From Myxococcales bacterium (GTDB lineage Bacteria; Myxococcota_A; Polyangia; Polyangiales; Polyangiaceae): a stretch of 36,948 nucleotides of DNA. Positions within the stretch are counted from its first letter, which is position 1, and every line of letters begins with the position of its first letter. The notes under the pieces were generated by a model. That model ran no database searches and was not told the DNA's origin. It saw nothing but the letters and a program-made list of their open reading frames with translations. The stretch covers positions 1 to 36,948 of the forward strand of contig SHZB01000014.1 in assembly GCA_009692485.1 (NCBI GenBank), written 5' to 3'. Positions 23,849 through 32,356 of the stretch are shown in pieces. The translations under genes and the position numbers were made by a program.

Positions 23849-24289
23849 ATGACACGAGCGGATCAAGAGTTCACAAGAGTGCTGGCGCGCCGGCGAAGGC
23901 GAGCCATGGAGCGCGGCGTCACCCTGGTCGAGGTGCTCATCGTCGTGGCGATCATGGCGCTCATCGCGGGCGGCGTGAGCTTCCTGGTGTTGCCGCGTTA
24001 TCGCGAAGCGCAGATCAAGACGGCGAAGACCTCGGCGCGCAACATTCGCCAGGTGGCGACGCAATACCTCGCGCTGAAGAGCACCGGGGGCTGCCCGACC
24101 GTCGACACGCTCATCACGGAGAAAGAGCTCGATGCCGCGGGCGACACCAAAGACCCGTGGGGCGGAAAATATACGATCAGCTGCGAGGACGATGACGTGA
24201 CCGTGAGCTCGCCGGGGCCCGACAAGAAGGACGGCACGGCGGACGACATCGTCGCTGGCACCAAGAGCGCGGCTGCATCCGAAGGCTGA
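23849..24289 (+). CDS. gspG: Major pseudopilin GspG
   Basis: The protein has 146 residues. The type III (prepilin) signal is a basic leader rich in Arg, then cleavage after G23 in ERG|VTLVEVLIVVAIMALIAGG; E28 is the conserved Glu at +5, and V24 replaces the more usual Phe or Met at +1. The globular part has the GspG pattern: ARNIRQVATQYLALKSTGGCPTVDTL, TKDPWGGKYTISC, then SSPGPDKKDGTADDI, which fits the calcium-binding loop with Asp side chains. C-terminal residues trail off as Ala/Ser/Lys. After processing by GspO (not in this window) it would polymerise into the pseudopilus in the periplasm. The start is fixed by GGAG six bases upstream. Confidence 0.93.
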   Translation: MTRADQEFTRVLARRRRRAMERGVTLVEVLIVVAIMALIAGGVSFLVLPRYREAQIKTAKTSARNIRQVATQYLALKSTGGCPTVDTLITEKELDAAGDTKDPWGGKYTISCEDDDVTVSSPGPDKKDGTADDIVAGTKSAAASEG

Positions 24290-24304
24290 GCGGCGGACGA
24301 CTTC

Positions 24305-25015
24305 ATGACGAGGCGCGACAGAGGGGCGACGCTGATCGAGGTGCTCGTCGCGATCGCGTTGGCGTCGCTGCTCGTCGGCGGCGCCTTCCTCGGGCTCGGC
24401 ATGCTGAAGAGCGCGCGGCTTCGAGAAGGGACGACCCTGGTGGCTTCGGCTGTACGTGTCGCGTACAACCACGCCGCGACCAGCTCGCGCGTGACCCGGC
24501 TCGTGTTCGACTTCGATGCGCGCACGATCACGATGGAAGAGAGCGAGGCGAAGATGCTCTTGCGCCATGGCGATCGCACCGGTGGCGCGAGCGGCGCGAC
24601 CGAGCTCGAGAAGGAGGCGGTGGCCGCGGCGGACGAGGTCGTGAAGGGTCCGCGGGCGGCGCGGGCGGAATTTCAGCCGGTGACGAGCCTCGGCTCGAAG
24701 CTGCTCGAGATCGCGCGCGACGGAGATGAGAAGCGTGGGCCGCGAGAGCTGCCGAGCGGTGTGCGATTTCACCGCATCGAGGTTGCGCACGAGGACGAGC
24801 CGATCATGACTGAGCGGGTCTATCTTTATTTTTGGCCGGGCGGACAAGCAGAGCGCGCGGCCATCGTTCTGAAAGAGGGCGAGGACCGGGACGACCGTTT
24901 CATGACCGTCATCGTGCATGCGTTGACGGGAGTGCCGCGGGTCGAGAAGGGCGCCGCCGAGATGCCGCGACCGCGCAGCGATGATGAGGCCTCCGAGGCG
25001 AGGGACGAAGGCTGA
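24305..25015 (+). CDS. gspH: Minor pseudopilin GspH
   Basis: The protein has 236 residues. The leader is only seven residues (MTRRDRG), with cleavage after G7 in G|ATLIEVLVAIALASLLVGG and E12 at +5; Ala at +1 is unusual but tolerated. The body has the GspH pattern of a long helix followed by beta strands (VRVAYNHAATSSRVTRLVFDFDARTITMEE). It is longer than the usual 150-170 residues, with an acidic, Ala-rich middle and a charged C-terminal tail. It joins the pseudopilus tip complex or the shaft-tip junction. 15 bp after gspG; its stop overlaps the gspI start by one base (TGATG). Confidence 0.82.
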   Translation: MTRRDRGATLIEVLVAIALASLLVGGAFLGLGMLKSARLREGTTLVASAVRVAYNHAATSSRVTRLVFDFDARTITMEESEAKMLLRHGDRTGGASGATELEKEAVAAADEVVKGPRAARAEFQPVTSLGSKLLEIARDGDEKRGPRELPSGVRFHRIEVAHEDEPIMTERVYLYFWPGGQAERAAIVLKEGEDRDDRFMTVIVHALTGVPRVEKGAAEMPRPRSDDEASEARDEG

Positions 25016-25794
25016 TGCGCGGCCGGGGCGTGACTTCGTGCGCAGACCGTCGCGAGAGCGGACTCGGCGATGTGCCACGGCGGCGGAGCTACGCGCGCGG
25101 ATTTACGCTGCTCGAGGTGCTGGTCGCGGTCGCGATCCTCGGGCTCGGACTGACGGCGATTCTCTCGGCGCAGTTCAGCGCGGTCTCGGCCGTATCGCAC
25201 GCGCGTGGCCTCAGCGTCGCGGTCGGTCTCGCGCGCTGCAAGATGACGGAGCTCGAGGGACAGCTCGCGAAGGATGGGATGAGCGAGCTCGACGTGAACG
25301 AGCACGGGCCCTGCTGCGAGGGCGGAGCAGAGCTTGGCTACCGCTGCGAATGGCGCATCGAAAAGCCGGTATTTCCGCCAGAAAGCGCGAAACTCGACCT
25401 TGACGCGGAGCTCGATCTCGGCACCGACGAACTCGGCGCGCTCTCCAAGCTTGCGGCTTCGGGCGAGGGCGCGCCTGGGCTGGATCCGAACGCTGGACTC
25501 GCGGGCGTGACGGACGCGCTCGGTGGCGCCGATGGTCTCGCCGCCGCCGGCGTCGGTGGCGTCGCCTCGATGGTGATGGGCCTCGTCTACGCGGATCTCA
25601 AGCTCGCGTTCGAAGCTGCGACCCGGCGCGTGACCGTGATCGTTCACTGGCAGGACGGTAAACGCCCGCGCTCTTTCGATGTCGTAGAGTGGGTGACGAG
25701 TCCGAACATGGTCGCTGCCGTTGCCGCCAGCGCTGCGGCGGACGAGGCCGAGCTCAGTAGCTCAAGCAGCACGACCGGAGGCGGCAAGCGATGA
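25015..25794 (+). CDS. gspI: Minor pseudopilin GspI
   Basis: The protein has 259 residues against about 120-130 for most GspI proteins. The prepilin site is R-G29|FTLLEVLVAVAILGLGL with E34 at +5. The leader of 29 residues is long; internal starts could shorten it, but the ATG that overlaps the gspH stop is the natural one. After the helix comes the GspI-like AVGLARCKMTELEGQL, then a CCEGGAELGYRCEWRI strand typical of the family. A Gly/Ala/Leu-rich insertion (about 140-190, LGTDELGALSK...GLAAAGVGGVASMV) precedes the last strand RRVTVIVHWQDGKRPRSFDVVEWVTSP. It assembles with GspJ and GspK at the pseudopilus tip. Confidence 0.85.
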   Translation: MRGRGVTSCADRRESGLGDVPRRRSYARGFTLLEVLVAVAILGLGLTAILSAQFSAVSAVSHARGLSVAVGLARCKMTELEGQLAKDGMSELDVNEHGPCCEGGAELGYRCEWRIEKPVFPPESAKLDLDAELDLGTDELGALSKLAASGEGAPGLDPNAGLAGVTDALGGADGLAAAGVGGVASMVMGLVYADLKLAFEAATRRVTVIVHWQDGKRPRSFDVVEWVTSPNMVAAVAASAAADEAELSSSSSTTGGGKR

Positions 25795-26468
25795 CGCGCC
25801 CGAGACTGCGAGCCTTCACGTTGATCGAGGTGCTGCTCGCCATCAGCGTGGTCGCGCTCTTGGGTGTGCTCATCTACTCGGCCTTCGAGGGGATGAGCCG
25901 CGCGCGCACCAACATGACCAGCGTCGCGAGCCGCCACCAGGCAGGCAGGCAGGCGCTGGCGCGAATGACGCGCGAGATTTCAAGCGCATTTCTCTCTGCA
26001 CACAAGAACTTCGACGCGCTTCAAAACGTGCGCGAGACCGGGTTCTTCGGGCGCGATCAGCGTCACGATCGGCTGGATTTCACCACGTTTTCGCACGTGC
26101 GCCTCGCCGCCAACAGCCACGAGTCCGACCAAGCGGAGCTGTCGTATTTCGTCGCGCGCGGTGAGCACGGAACGCTCGATCTCGTGCGCCGCGTGTCGCG
26201 CTTCATCGACGCCGAGCCACGCCGTGGTGGCGTCGTCGAGGTGATGGTCGAAGACGTCGAGAAGTTCGAGCTCCAGTACCTCGACGCGATCACGAACGAG
26301 TGGGTCGACTCTTGGGACAGCTCGCAAGTGACCGGGCAGCTCGCGCGGCTCCCGGCCCAGGTGCGGATCACGCTGAAGCTTCACACTGGCAAGAATCACC
26401 GCCCGGCCGAGTTCGAGACCAAGGTCCCGATCGCGGTAACCTTTCCGATCGCCTTTGGGACGGACTGA
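25791..26468 (+). CDS. gspJ: Minor pseudopilin GspJ
   Basis: The protein has 225 residues, normal for GspJ. The N-terminus is MTRPRLRA|FTLIEVLLAISVVALLGVLIY. The hydrophobic helix and E13 (+5) are canonical, but the residue before the expected cut is A8 rather than Gly. The body fits GspJ: RHQAGRQALARMTREISSAFLS, a DRLDFTTFSHVRL strand, ELSYFVARGEHGTLDLVRRVSRFID, and VEDVEKFELQYLDAITNEWVDSWDS, with the closing strand ARLPAQVRITLKL. It is part of the tip complex with GspI and GspK. The ATG overlaps the gspI stop by four bases. Confidence 0.88.
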   Translation: MTRPRLRAFTLIEVLLAISVVALLGVLIYSAFEGMSRARTNMTSVASRHQAGRQALARMTREISSAFLSAHKNFDALQNVRETGFFGRDQRHDRLDFTTFSHVRLAANSHESDQAELSYFVARGEHGTLDLVRRVSRFIDAEPRRGGVVEVMVEDVEKFELQYLDAITNEWVDSWDSSQVTGQLARLPAQVRITLKLHTGKNHRPAEFETKVPIAVTFPIAFGTD

Positions 26469-26502
26469 TGCAGCGAGTCCATCGAAGCATGAGGCCGTCC
26501 TG

Positions 26503-27903
26503 ATGAAGATGGCGCAAGCCTCCCGAGCGAAGGGCAGACGAGGGCGTGAGCGGGGCGTCGCGCTCATCATGGTGCTGTTGTCGATCGTGGTCCTGACGGT
26601 GTTTCTTACCGAGGTTCAGGAGCAAAGCGCCACGGCGTTCGCGGGGGCGATCGGAGAGCGTGATCGCCTCCGGGCGGAGTACCACGCGCGCAGCGCCGTC
26701 AACCTCGCGCGCCTGCTCATCGCCACCGAGCCGAAAGTGCGAAAGGCCGTCGAGCCGATCTTTCGGATGCTCAATCCGAAGGGCAAAGCGCCGCAAATTC
26801 CGGTGTGGGAGTTCGTGGCCGAAGTACTTGGCCCCTTCAACGACGCGGCCGGCGCCGAGTCCTTCTCTGCGCTCACCAAGATCGACGCCGCCGCCGGTGA
26901 GAAGCTTGGACTCGGGGGCCCAGGACGCTTCGAGGTCGTGATCGTCGACGAGGACTCGAAGCTCAATGTGAACGTGGGCGCGCGCGGGGACATCATCTCG
27001 CGCACGCGGCTCGCACAACAGCTGCTCGGGCTCATTGGACCTGCGCAGTACAACCCGATGTTCGAGGCTACGGATCTCGACGAGCAGCTGTCGGACCGGC
27101 AGACGATCTGCCGCGAGATCATCGACTGGACGGACTCGGACACGAACCTCGAGCCCTGCGATCCGAGCGCCAGCGCACCGGCCAGCGGAGCCGAGGACAA
27201 CTACTACCAGACCATCGGACTGCCCTACTTTCGCAAGAACGCCGCGTTCGATTCGCTGGACGAGCTTCGCCTCGTGCGCGGGATCAGCGATGACTTCTGG
27301 GCGACCTTCGTCGATCCGGACCCGCGCGATCCGAAGAAGCGCGTGATGACGGTGTGGGGCCAAGGAAAGATCAACGTGAACTCGGCGAACGCCCAGACGC
27401 TGCTCGCGCTCGTGTGTGGGGGCGCGCCCGATGCCGAGCTTTGTACGGACGTCGCGCAAGCTTCGGCGTTTCTCTCGGTGGTGACGCTGGTCCGCAGCAT
27501 GACGGCGGGGGCGCCGCTGTTCAGCTCAGCGGCGGACTTCATCGCCGCGCTCAAGGGCAAGGGGCTCATCGGTCCGCACCTCGCCACGCTGGGAGTGAAG
27601 CCGGTTAAATTCAGGAGCGAGGCCGAGATGAAAAAGATCGTCACGACCGAGAGCAAGATGTTCAGCATCTACGCGGTGGGAGTCGTGCCTGGCCGCGGAG
27701 GCGATACGCGCACGAGCATCCACGCAGTGGCCGACTTTCGAAAGTCCGCCGTCTTGGGAGAGGGGATCCCGGTCGAGCCGGACGGCAAGCGGCCCAGCCC
27801 TGACGCCAAACCGGATGAAGGTCGCGCGCCGAGCCCCGAAGAGCTCGTGTCGATCCTCGCCGCGGATCCCGGGGGCAAGCTCGTCTATTGGAGGGTCGAG
27901 TGA
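26503..27903 (+). CDS. gspK: Pseudopilin tip protein GspK
   Basis: The protein has 466 residues from ATG 26503; a TTG at 26455 in the same frame would overlap gspJ and is less likely. The prepilin site is ERG18|VALIMVLLSIVVLTVFL. As is usual for GspK, the Glu at +5 is missing (M23). The large globular domain has the family pattern: EYHARSAVNLARLLI, the calcium-site-like VIVDEDSKLNVN, IIDWTDSDTNLEP, and FDSLDELRLVRGISDDF followed by VWGQGKINVNSANAQTLLAL. These correspond to the helix-hairpin-helix SAM-like region of GspK. It caps the pseudopilus. The last 40 residues are polar. 34 bp after gspJ. Confidence 0.92.
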   Translation: MKMAQASRAKGRRGRERGVALIMVLLSIVVLTVFLTEVQEQSATAFAGAIGERDRLRAEYHARSAVNLARLLIATEPKVRKAVEPIFRMLNPKGKAPQIPVWEFVAEVLGPFNDAAGAESFSALTKIDAAAGEKLGLGGPGRFEVVIVDEDSKLNVNVGARGDIISRTRLAQQLLGLIGPAQYNPMFEATDLDEQLSDRQTICREIIDWTDSDTNLEPCDPSASAPASGAEDNYYQTIGLPYFRKNAAFDSLDELRLVRGISDDFWATFVDPDPRDPKKRVMTVWGQGKINVNSANAQTLLALVCGGAPDAELCTDVAQASAFLSVVTLVRSMTAGAPLFSSAADFIAALKGKGLIGPHLATLGVKPVKFRSEAEMKKIVTTESKMFSIYAVGVVPGRGGDTRTSIHAVADFRKSAVLGEGIPVEPDGKRPSPDAKPDEGRAPSPEELVSILAADPGGKLVYWRVE

Positions 27904-27972
27904 TGACGCCTGCAAGGCCGGCGGAATTTCGTGAGCTGGGGCGAAGGGCCCGACTACCGTGGGGCCGGCGCG

Positions 27973-29463
27973 ATGGTTAGGCGGCTCGGCATCGATCTAG
28001 GCGGCACGTCGGTGCGCGTCGCGCTGCTCGAGTCGCGCTTCCGCAAGACCGTGTTGCTGGCGCTGCGCGAAGAGCGGTTTCTCGATCACGCGACCGTCCC
28101 CGATGCACTGCGAGCTGCGACCGCGACGCTCCGGGCAGATGCGTGCGCGACGAGCGTGGACGGGCGCAAATGCTTCATGCGACGGATAGAGCTCCCGAAG
28201 GCGGCGCTGAAAGATCTCGCCAACGTCTTGTCCTTCGAGGTCGAGGCCACGCTCCCCTTCGAGCTCGATGACGCGGTCATGGACCATCGCCGCTTGCGCG
28301 CCGTGCCCGGTGTCGACTCTCCGAACGAGATCTCGATCTTCGCCGGCGTCGCGGTCGCCGAGGCGGTGCGCGACCGCATTCACTTGGTGCGGCGGGGACT
28401 AGGAATGGAGCCGGAACGCGTGGGCCTCGGCCCGCTGCCGCTCGCAAACCTCGCGCTGATTTTGCCCGAGTTCGCCACCGGGACGCCGCGCGCGCTGTTG
28501 GATCTCGGTGATGACACCGCCGAGCTGATCGTGCTGCGGCATGGCGAGCCTCGTTTCGCGCGCACGCTGTCGTGCGGGGCGTCCATGCTACCGGCGGACG
28601 CGGGGCGGCTCGCGCGGGAACTCAAGCAGACGCTGCTCGCGTGGCGCTCGTCGGGTGGCGATGCGTTGAACTCGCTGACGGTCGTCGGCACAGGCCGTAG
28701 CGTGCCGGGGCTCGACGAGTTTCTGCGGCAGTCGCTCGATGTCGCTGTGCTCGACCTGCCGCCGCTTGGGCTCGACGGTGTTGCGGCGCATGACCGCGCG
28801 CTCGTGCCCCGCTTCGCCAAGGCCATCGGCCTCGCGCTCGGATGTTCGCGCCGGCCCGCCGACTTGAACCTCCGACAAGGGACGCTCGAAGCGCAGCAGA
28901 GCTATCAATTTCTGCGCGAAAAGACGCCTCTTTTGGCTGGCCTCGGTGCGGCGCTGGCGGTGAGCTTCGGCTTCTCGGTGTTCGGGGAGCTCCGTTCGCT
29001 GGGCGCCGAGCGGGCAGCGTTGGAAGAGCAGCTCCATGCGGCGACGCGCACGCATTTTGGCAAGCCGACGCGCGACGCGAAGGGCGCGCTGGACCTCATC
29101 GATGCGGCGATCGCCGGGAACTTCGATGATCCGATGCCGGACATCGACGGCTTCGACGTGGTGGTCGCCCTTTCAGAGCGCATTCCAAGCGGGCTCGTCC
29201 ACGACATCGCCGAGCTCGATTTCAATCGCGGAGCGGTGAGCATCAAGGGCGTCGTCGGCACGATCGATGACGCCCAAAAAGTCGCGGCCGCGATCGACGA
29301 GCACGCGTGCTTCAGCGACGTGAACCTGACGAGGACCACGCGGCTTAAAGATCAGGACAAGCAGAAGTACACGCTCGAGTTCAAGGCCGACTGTTCGCCC
29401 AGCGCCAAGAAGGGCGACAAACAGAGAGCACAGAGACCGGCTCCGAAACAGGAGGAAGAGTGA
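27973..29463 (+). CDS. gspL: Type II secretion platform protein GspL
   Basis: The protein has 496 residues from ATG 27973. The actin-like, PilM-related cytoplasmic domain starts at once (VRRLGIDLGGTSVRVALLES) and continues with FEVEATLPFELDDAV, typical of GspL/PilM. An ALLDLGDDTAELIV segment and TVVGTGRSVPGLDEFL complete the fold. One membrane helix lies near 320-345 (LAGLGAALAVSFGFSVFGEL), followed by a periplasmic part (about 350-475) and a Lys/Gln-rich tail. It binds GspE inside and GspM in the membrane. A GTG at 27931 would add 14 residues that carry no fold, so ATG 27973 is preferred, although GGCGGA stands before the GTG. Confidence 0.88.
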   Translation: MVRRLGIDLGGTSVRVALLESRFRKTVLLALREERFLDHATVPDALRAATATLRADACATSVDGRKCFMRRIELPKAALKDLANVLSFEVEATLPFELDDAVMDHRRLRAVPGVDSPNEISIFAGVAVAEAVRDRIHLVRRGLGMEPERVGLGPLPLANLALILPEFATGTPRALLDLGDDTAELIVLRHGEPRFARTLSCGASMLPADAGRLARELKQTLLAWRSSGGDALNSLTVVGTGRSVPGLDEFLRQSLDVAVLDLPPLGLDGVAAHDRALVPRFAKAIGLALGCSRRPADLNLRQGTLEAQQSYQFLREKTPLLAGLGAALAVSFGFSVFGELRSLGAERAALEEQLHAATRTHFGKPTRDAKGALDLIDAAIAGNFDDPMPDIDGFDVVVALSERIPSGLVHDIAELDFNRGAVSIKGVVGTIDDAQKVAAAIDEHACFSDVNLTRTTRLKDQDKQKYTLEFKADCSPSAKKGDKQRAQRPAPKQEEE

Positions 29464-30209
29464 GCGCGCTCGTTCGCTTCGAGCGGCTCTCGTCGCGTGA
29501 GCAGCGGCTCATCACGATCCTCGCCGTGGTGTTCGGCGGGCTCGTTTTGATCGGCACGCCCGGCTACGTGTTTGACATGGTGGCGCGCGCACGCGACGCG
29601 AATACGGACATCTCGGCACAGCTGCAGAGAATGGAGCGCGCGACGGAGTTGCTCGCCAAGCGCCGCGGTGAACGCGAGGCGCGAGAGCTTCTCTACGGAA
29701 CACCGGCGCCCGCGCTCGCGGCCTTCATCGAAGGAGCGGCACGCGCGCACGGGATCGACGTGCCCGAGTCGGCGGACCAGCCCGACGTCGTCGCCAAGAC
29801 CTTCACCGAGCGCAGCACGCAGGTGAAGTTTCGCAAGGTGGGGCTCAAGCCGCTGGTGAATGCGCTCGAGCAGCTCGAGCACTCGAAGGGCGCGGTCTCG
29901 ATCACGCGCCTGAAGATCACGAGCCGCAACGTGCCGGATGAGTACGACGTCGTGCTCACGGTCTCCGCGTACGACAAGAAAGAGCCCGCGCGCAGCGGCA
30001 AGGCCGAAGCGGATGGCAAGGGCGATGATGGCGGAAGCGGCGACGCCGAACGGAGAGGCGACGCCGAGGGCAAACCTGCCAGCGACACGAAGCGAGGCGC
30101 GGGCGCCAAAGGCGGCACCGAAGGGAAGGGCGATGCGCGCGCTGAAGCTCCCAAGAAGCCCGCCGGCAAGAGCGCCGAGCCCAACAAGACCAGCGAGCAA
30201 CCGCTGTGA
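29460..30209 (+). CDS. gspM: Type II secretion platform protein GspM
   Basis: The protein has 249 residues. A short cytoplasmic end with the GspM signature FERLSSREQRLITIL is followed by one membrane helix (AVVFGGLVLIGTPGYVF), a periplasmic coiled-coil-like stretch (about 45-80), then a ferredoxin-like domain (GTPAPALAAFIEGAAR ... KFRKVGLKPLVNALEQLE ... ITRLKITSRNVPDEYDVVLTVSAY). The last 70 residues are a highly charged Lys/Asp/Gly/Ala tail. It partners GspL and GspC at the inner membrane. The GTG start overlaps the gspL stop (GTGA), and the gene also overlaps gspN in the same way. Confidence 0.85.
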   Translation: MSALVRFERLSSREQRLITILAVVFGGLVLIGTPGYVFDMVARARDANTDISAQLQRMERATELLAKRRGEREARELLYGTPAPALAAFIEGAARAHGIDVPESADQPDVVAKTFTERSTQVKFRKVGLKPLVNALEQLEHSKGAVSITRLKITSRNVPDEYDVVLTVSAYDKKEPARSGKAEADGKGDDGGSGDAERRGDAEGKPASDTKRGAGAKGGTEGKGDARAEAPKKPAGKSAEPNKTSEQPL

Positions 30210-31603
30210 AAGCCAGGCTTTTGCGGCTCGTTCGGTGGCTCGCGTTTCCGTCGCTTTACGTCGTAGCGCTGCTCGCGTTCTTTTATTTGTGTCTGCCCAC
30301 GAAGCAGCTCGCGGCGCGGATCGAGGCAGAGTTTGCACAGCGCGACGGCCGCGCACGAGGCCCTGGCGAGCCGGGGATGACCCTCGAGATCGGAGAGCTC
30401 GACACGTACTGGTTCTCGGGACTCGAGCTCACGAAGGTGGTGCTCACGGTTCCGCCGCGCGTGCCGAAGGGCAAGGGCGGGCTCGCGTCGCTCGGGGTGA
30501 GCGCTTCCTCAGCTGGAGCCCCCGCGCCAAGCGTGGTCACGATCGATCGCTTGACGGCGCGCGTGCGGATCCTTCCGTTGCTGCTCGGCCGCGTGACGCT
30601 CGACTTTCGCGTTGAGGCATTCGGCGGCACGGTGGTCGGCACCGCACCTTACGGCTCGCGCGGCGATTTCGAAGCCGAGGGCACGGGGATCCAACTCGGG
30701 CGCATCGAGCCGCTCGCGGCGATGCTCCAGGAACTGCCGCTCTCGGGCGTCTTGCACGGAAAGTTTTCGCTCGCGCCGGAGGACGGAAAATTTCGCAAGG
30801 CGAGCGGCAAGCTCGAGCTTGGCATCGAGGACGTGGTCCTCGGCGACGGCAAGGCGAAGCTGATGGGCGTCGCCTTGCCTGCGGCGCAGCTCGGTCACGT
30901 CGCCGTCGTCGCAAAGGCCGAGAAGGGTCTGCTCAGCATCGAAGAGCTGAGCGCCCACGGTCGCGATTTCGAGTTTTCCGGTGAAGGGAAGCTGCAACTG
31001 CAAGAGAGCTGGAAGCGCACGACGGCCGACGTGTTTCTAGAGTTCAAGTTCGCGGACGGCTACCGCGACACGGACGACGCAACGCGCGGATTGCTCGGAA
31101 AACCTGGGCAGAACTACAAGCCTGCGCTCGAGCTCGACCCCAGCGGGACCTTCAAGAAGGCGAAGACGGACAACGATTTCTATCGTTTTCATGTGAGCGG
31201 GCGGCTCGAGCGGCTCGACGTGCAACCCGCCGGAGAGCTGACCGGAAAGAAGAAAAAAACGCCGCCGCCTGCGAAGGGAGCCAGCGGCGTGCTCGGTCCG
31301 AAAGCCGCGCCGAAGGGTGCCGACGCTGACAACGCCGCGGACTCTTTCAACGCCACTGACGGAGCGGCATCGCCTGGCACCGAGGCGCGGGAGCGAGGCG
31401 CGCGCGGCATCGAGCGTGTCGACTCGCCGGCAGCCGCACCGACACCCGCCGTGCCGTCCACGCCGCCTGCTCCGACGCCCACGCCCACGCCGCCTGCGCC
31501 GACGCCAGAACTCCGAGACGCGCCAGCCGCGAGAGACGCAGCATCCGACGGCAACAGCGGACCCGAAGGCAGGGGCTCGCCGGACGGCACTCCCGAGGGC
31601 TGA
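30206..31603 (+). CDS. gspN: Type II secretion protein GspN
   Basis: The protein has 465 residues. It has an N-terminal inner-membrane helix (LAFPSLYVVALLAFFYLCL) and then a long beta-rich periplasmic part with repeating strands, such as MTLEIGELDTYWFSGLELTKVVL, VVTIDRLTARVRILPLLLGRVTLDFRVEAFGG, and LSGVLHGKFSLAPEDGKFRKASGKLELGIEDVVL. This is the AsmA/GspN-type pattern seen in myxobacterial and leptospiral type II systems. The final 120 residues are Pro/Ala/Thr-rich and disordered. GspN is dispensable in some species and its role is poorly known. GTG start overlapping the gspM stop. Last gene of the operon. Confidence 0.85.
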   Translation: MKARLLRLVRWLAFPSLYVVALLAFFYLCLPTKQLAARIEAEFAQRDGRARGPGEPGMTLEIGELDTYWFSGLELTKVVLTVPPRVPKGKGGLASLGVSASSAGAPAPSVVTIDRLTARVRILPLLLGRVTLDFRVEAFGGTVVGTAPYGSRGDFEAEGTGIQLGRIEPLAAMLQELPLSGVLHGKFSLAPEDGKFRKASGKLELGIEDVVLGDGKAKLMGVALPAAQLGHVAVVAKAEKGLLSIEELSAHGRDFEFSGEGKLQLQESWKRTTADVFLEFKFADGYRDTDDATRGLLGKPGQNYKPALELDPSGTFKKAKTDNDFYRFHVSGRLERLDVQPAGELTGKKKKTPPPAKGASGVLGPKAAPKGADADNAADSFNATDGAASPGTEARERGARGIERVDSPAAAPTPAVPSTPPAPTPTPTPPAPTPELRDAPAARDAASDGNSGPEGRGSPDGTPEG

Positions 31604-31669
31604 GCCGCCGAGGGCGCGCGAAGCGAGGAGAGCGCAGCGGGGAGCGACGCGAGGAGCGAGGTCACACGC

Positions 31670-32356
31670 TCAGCGGACGAGCGGTGCTTCCGGCGCGGGA
31701 ACTCGACGAGCTGGGACTTCGCCCGGCGCGGCCGTGGCGGACTTCTCGTCGAGTTGCATCGCGTGGGTCTTTGGATCGTATTTCGATGAGCATTTAGCCA
31801 AAATCAGGGTCGCTTCGAAATGGCCGTCGCTAGTGAGCTTGCCCTCGGCCGTCACCATCACGCCCCCTTCCGGAACGTCACGAAAGGTGTCCGGCACGAC
31901 GCACTGCGGAAATCGGATCTCGAGTACGCGGGTCTCGCCGCGGATCGAGAACCGGTATTCGCAGGGTTTGTCGCGCTTGACGAGCGTGCCGGGGACGAGC
32001 TCGCCGTCGATCCGCACGCGCCGCGCGGTCTCACCCGTCGCGAGCAGTCGATCGACCGGAATGGAGTAGACCGCGGCGTCCTTGAAGCCGAGCGTGAACA
32101 GCGTGACGATGCCTCCGACGATGACGAGCAGCATCGCGAGCAAGCCGAAGCTGCCGCGCGGACGATCGCCACGCCCAGCACCAAGGGAACGCTCGGGGAT
32201 GGCCATCGCGCCCTCGCTGCCCGCGCCCTCGCTGCCCGCGCCCTCGCTGCCCGCGCCCGCGCTGCCCGCGCCCTCGCTGCCCGTGCCCTCGGGACCAGCA
32301 AGCTCGGCGAGCTCTTGGTCGAGATCGCTTGTGTCGCGGTTCTTGCCCATATTCAT
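31670..32356 (-). CDS. ccmE: Cytochrome c maturation heme chaperone CcmE, CxxxY type
   Basis: The protein has 228 residues from ATG 32354-32356; another ATG lies six bases inside. A soluble acidic start carries a GSEGA-type repeat, then comes one membrane helix (LLAMLLVIVGGIVTLFTLGF) followed by an OB-fold periplasmic domain. The family pattern is present: VRIDGELVPGTLV, CEYRFSIRGETRVLEIRFPQCVVPDTFRD, GGVMVTAEGKLTSDGHFEATLILAK. In standard CcmE the next residues are HxxxY, where His binds heme covalently. Here it is C189-S-S-K-Y193, a CxxxY motif, known from Desulfovibrio and archaeal CcmE. It delivers heme to apocytochrome c in the periplasm. No other ccm gene is in the window. Confidence 0.87.
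   Translation of the reverse strand: MNMGKNRDTSDLDQELAELAGPEGTGSEGAGSAGAGSEGAGSEGAGSEGAMAIPERSLGAGRGDRPRGSFGLLAMLLVIVGGIVTLFTLGFKDAAVYSIPVDRLLATGETARRVRIDGELVPGTLVKRDKPCEYRFSIRGETRVLEIRFPQCVVPDTFRDVPEGGVMVTAEGKLTSDGHFEATLILAKCSSKYDPKTHAMQLDEKSATAAPGEVPARRVPAPEAPLVR
32211..32285 (+). repeat. 15-bp tandem repeat in ccmE
   Basis: Five units of CCCTCGCTGCCCGCG type (two with a single substitution) are read on the minus strand as repeats of GSEGA or GSAGA in the disordered cytoplasmic N-terminus of CcmE. Multiple-of-three period, so the frame is kept. Confidence 0.9.

Noticed and set aside
31604-31669. Transcription terminator between gspN and ccmE
   Set aside because: The gap is purine-rich (GCGAGGAG-type repeats) and no stem-loop with a T-tract could be found on either strand.
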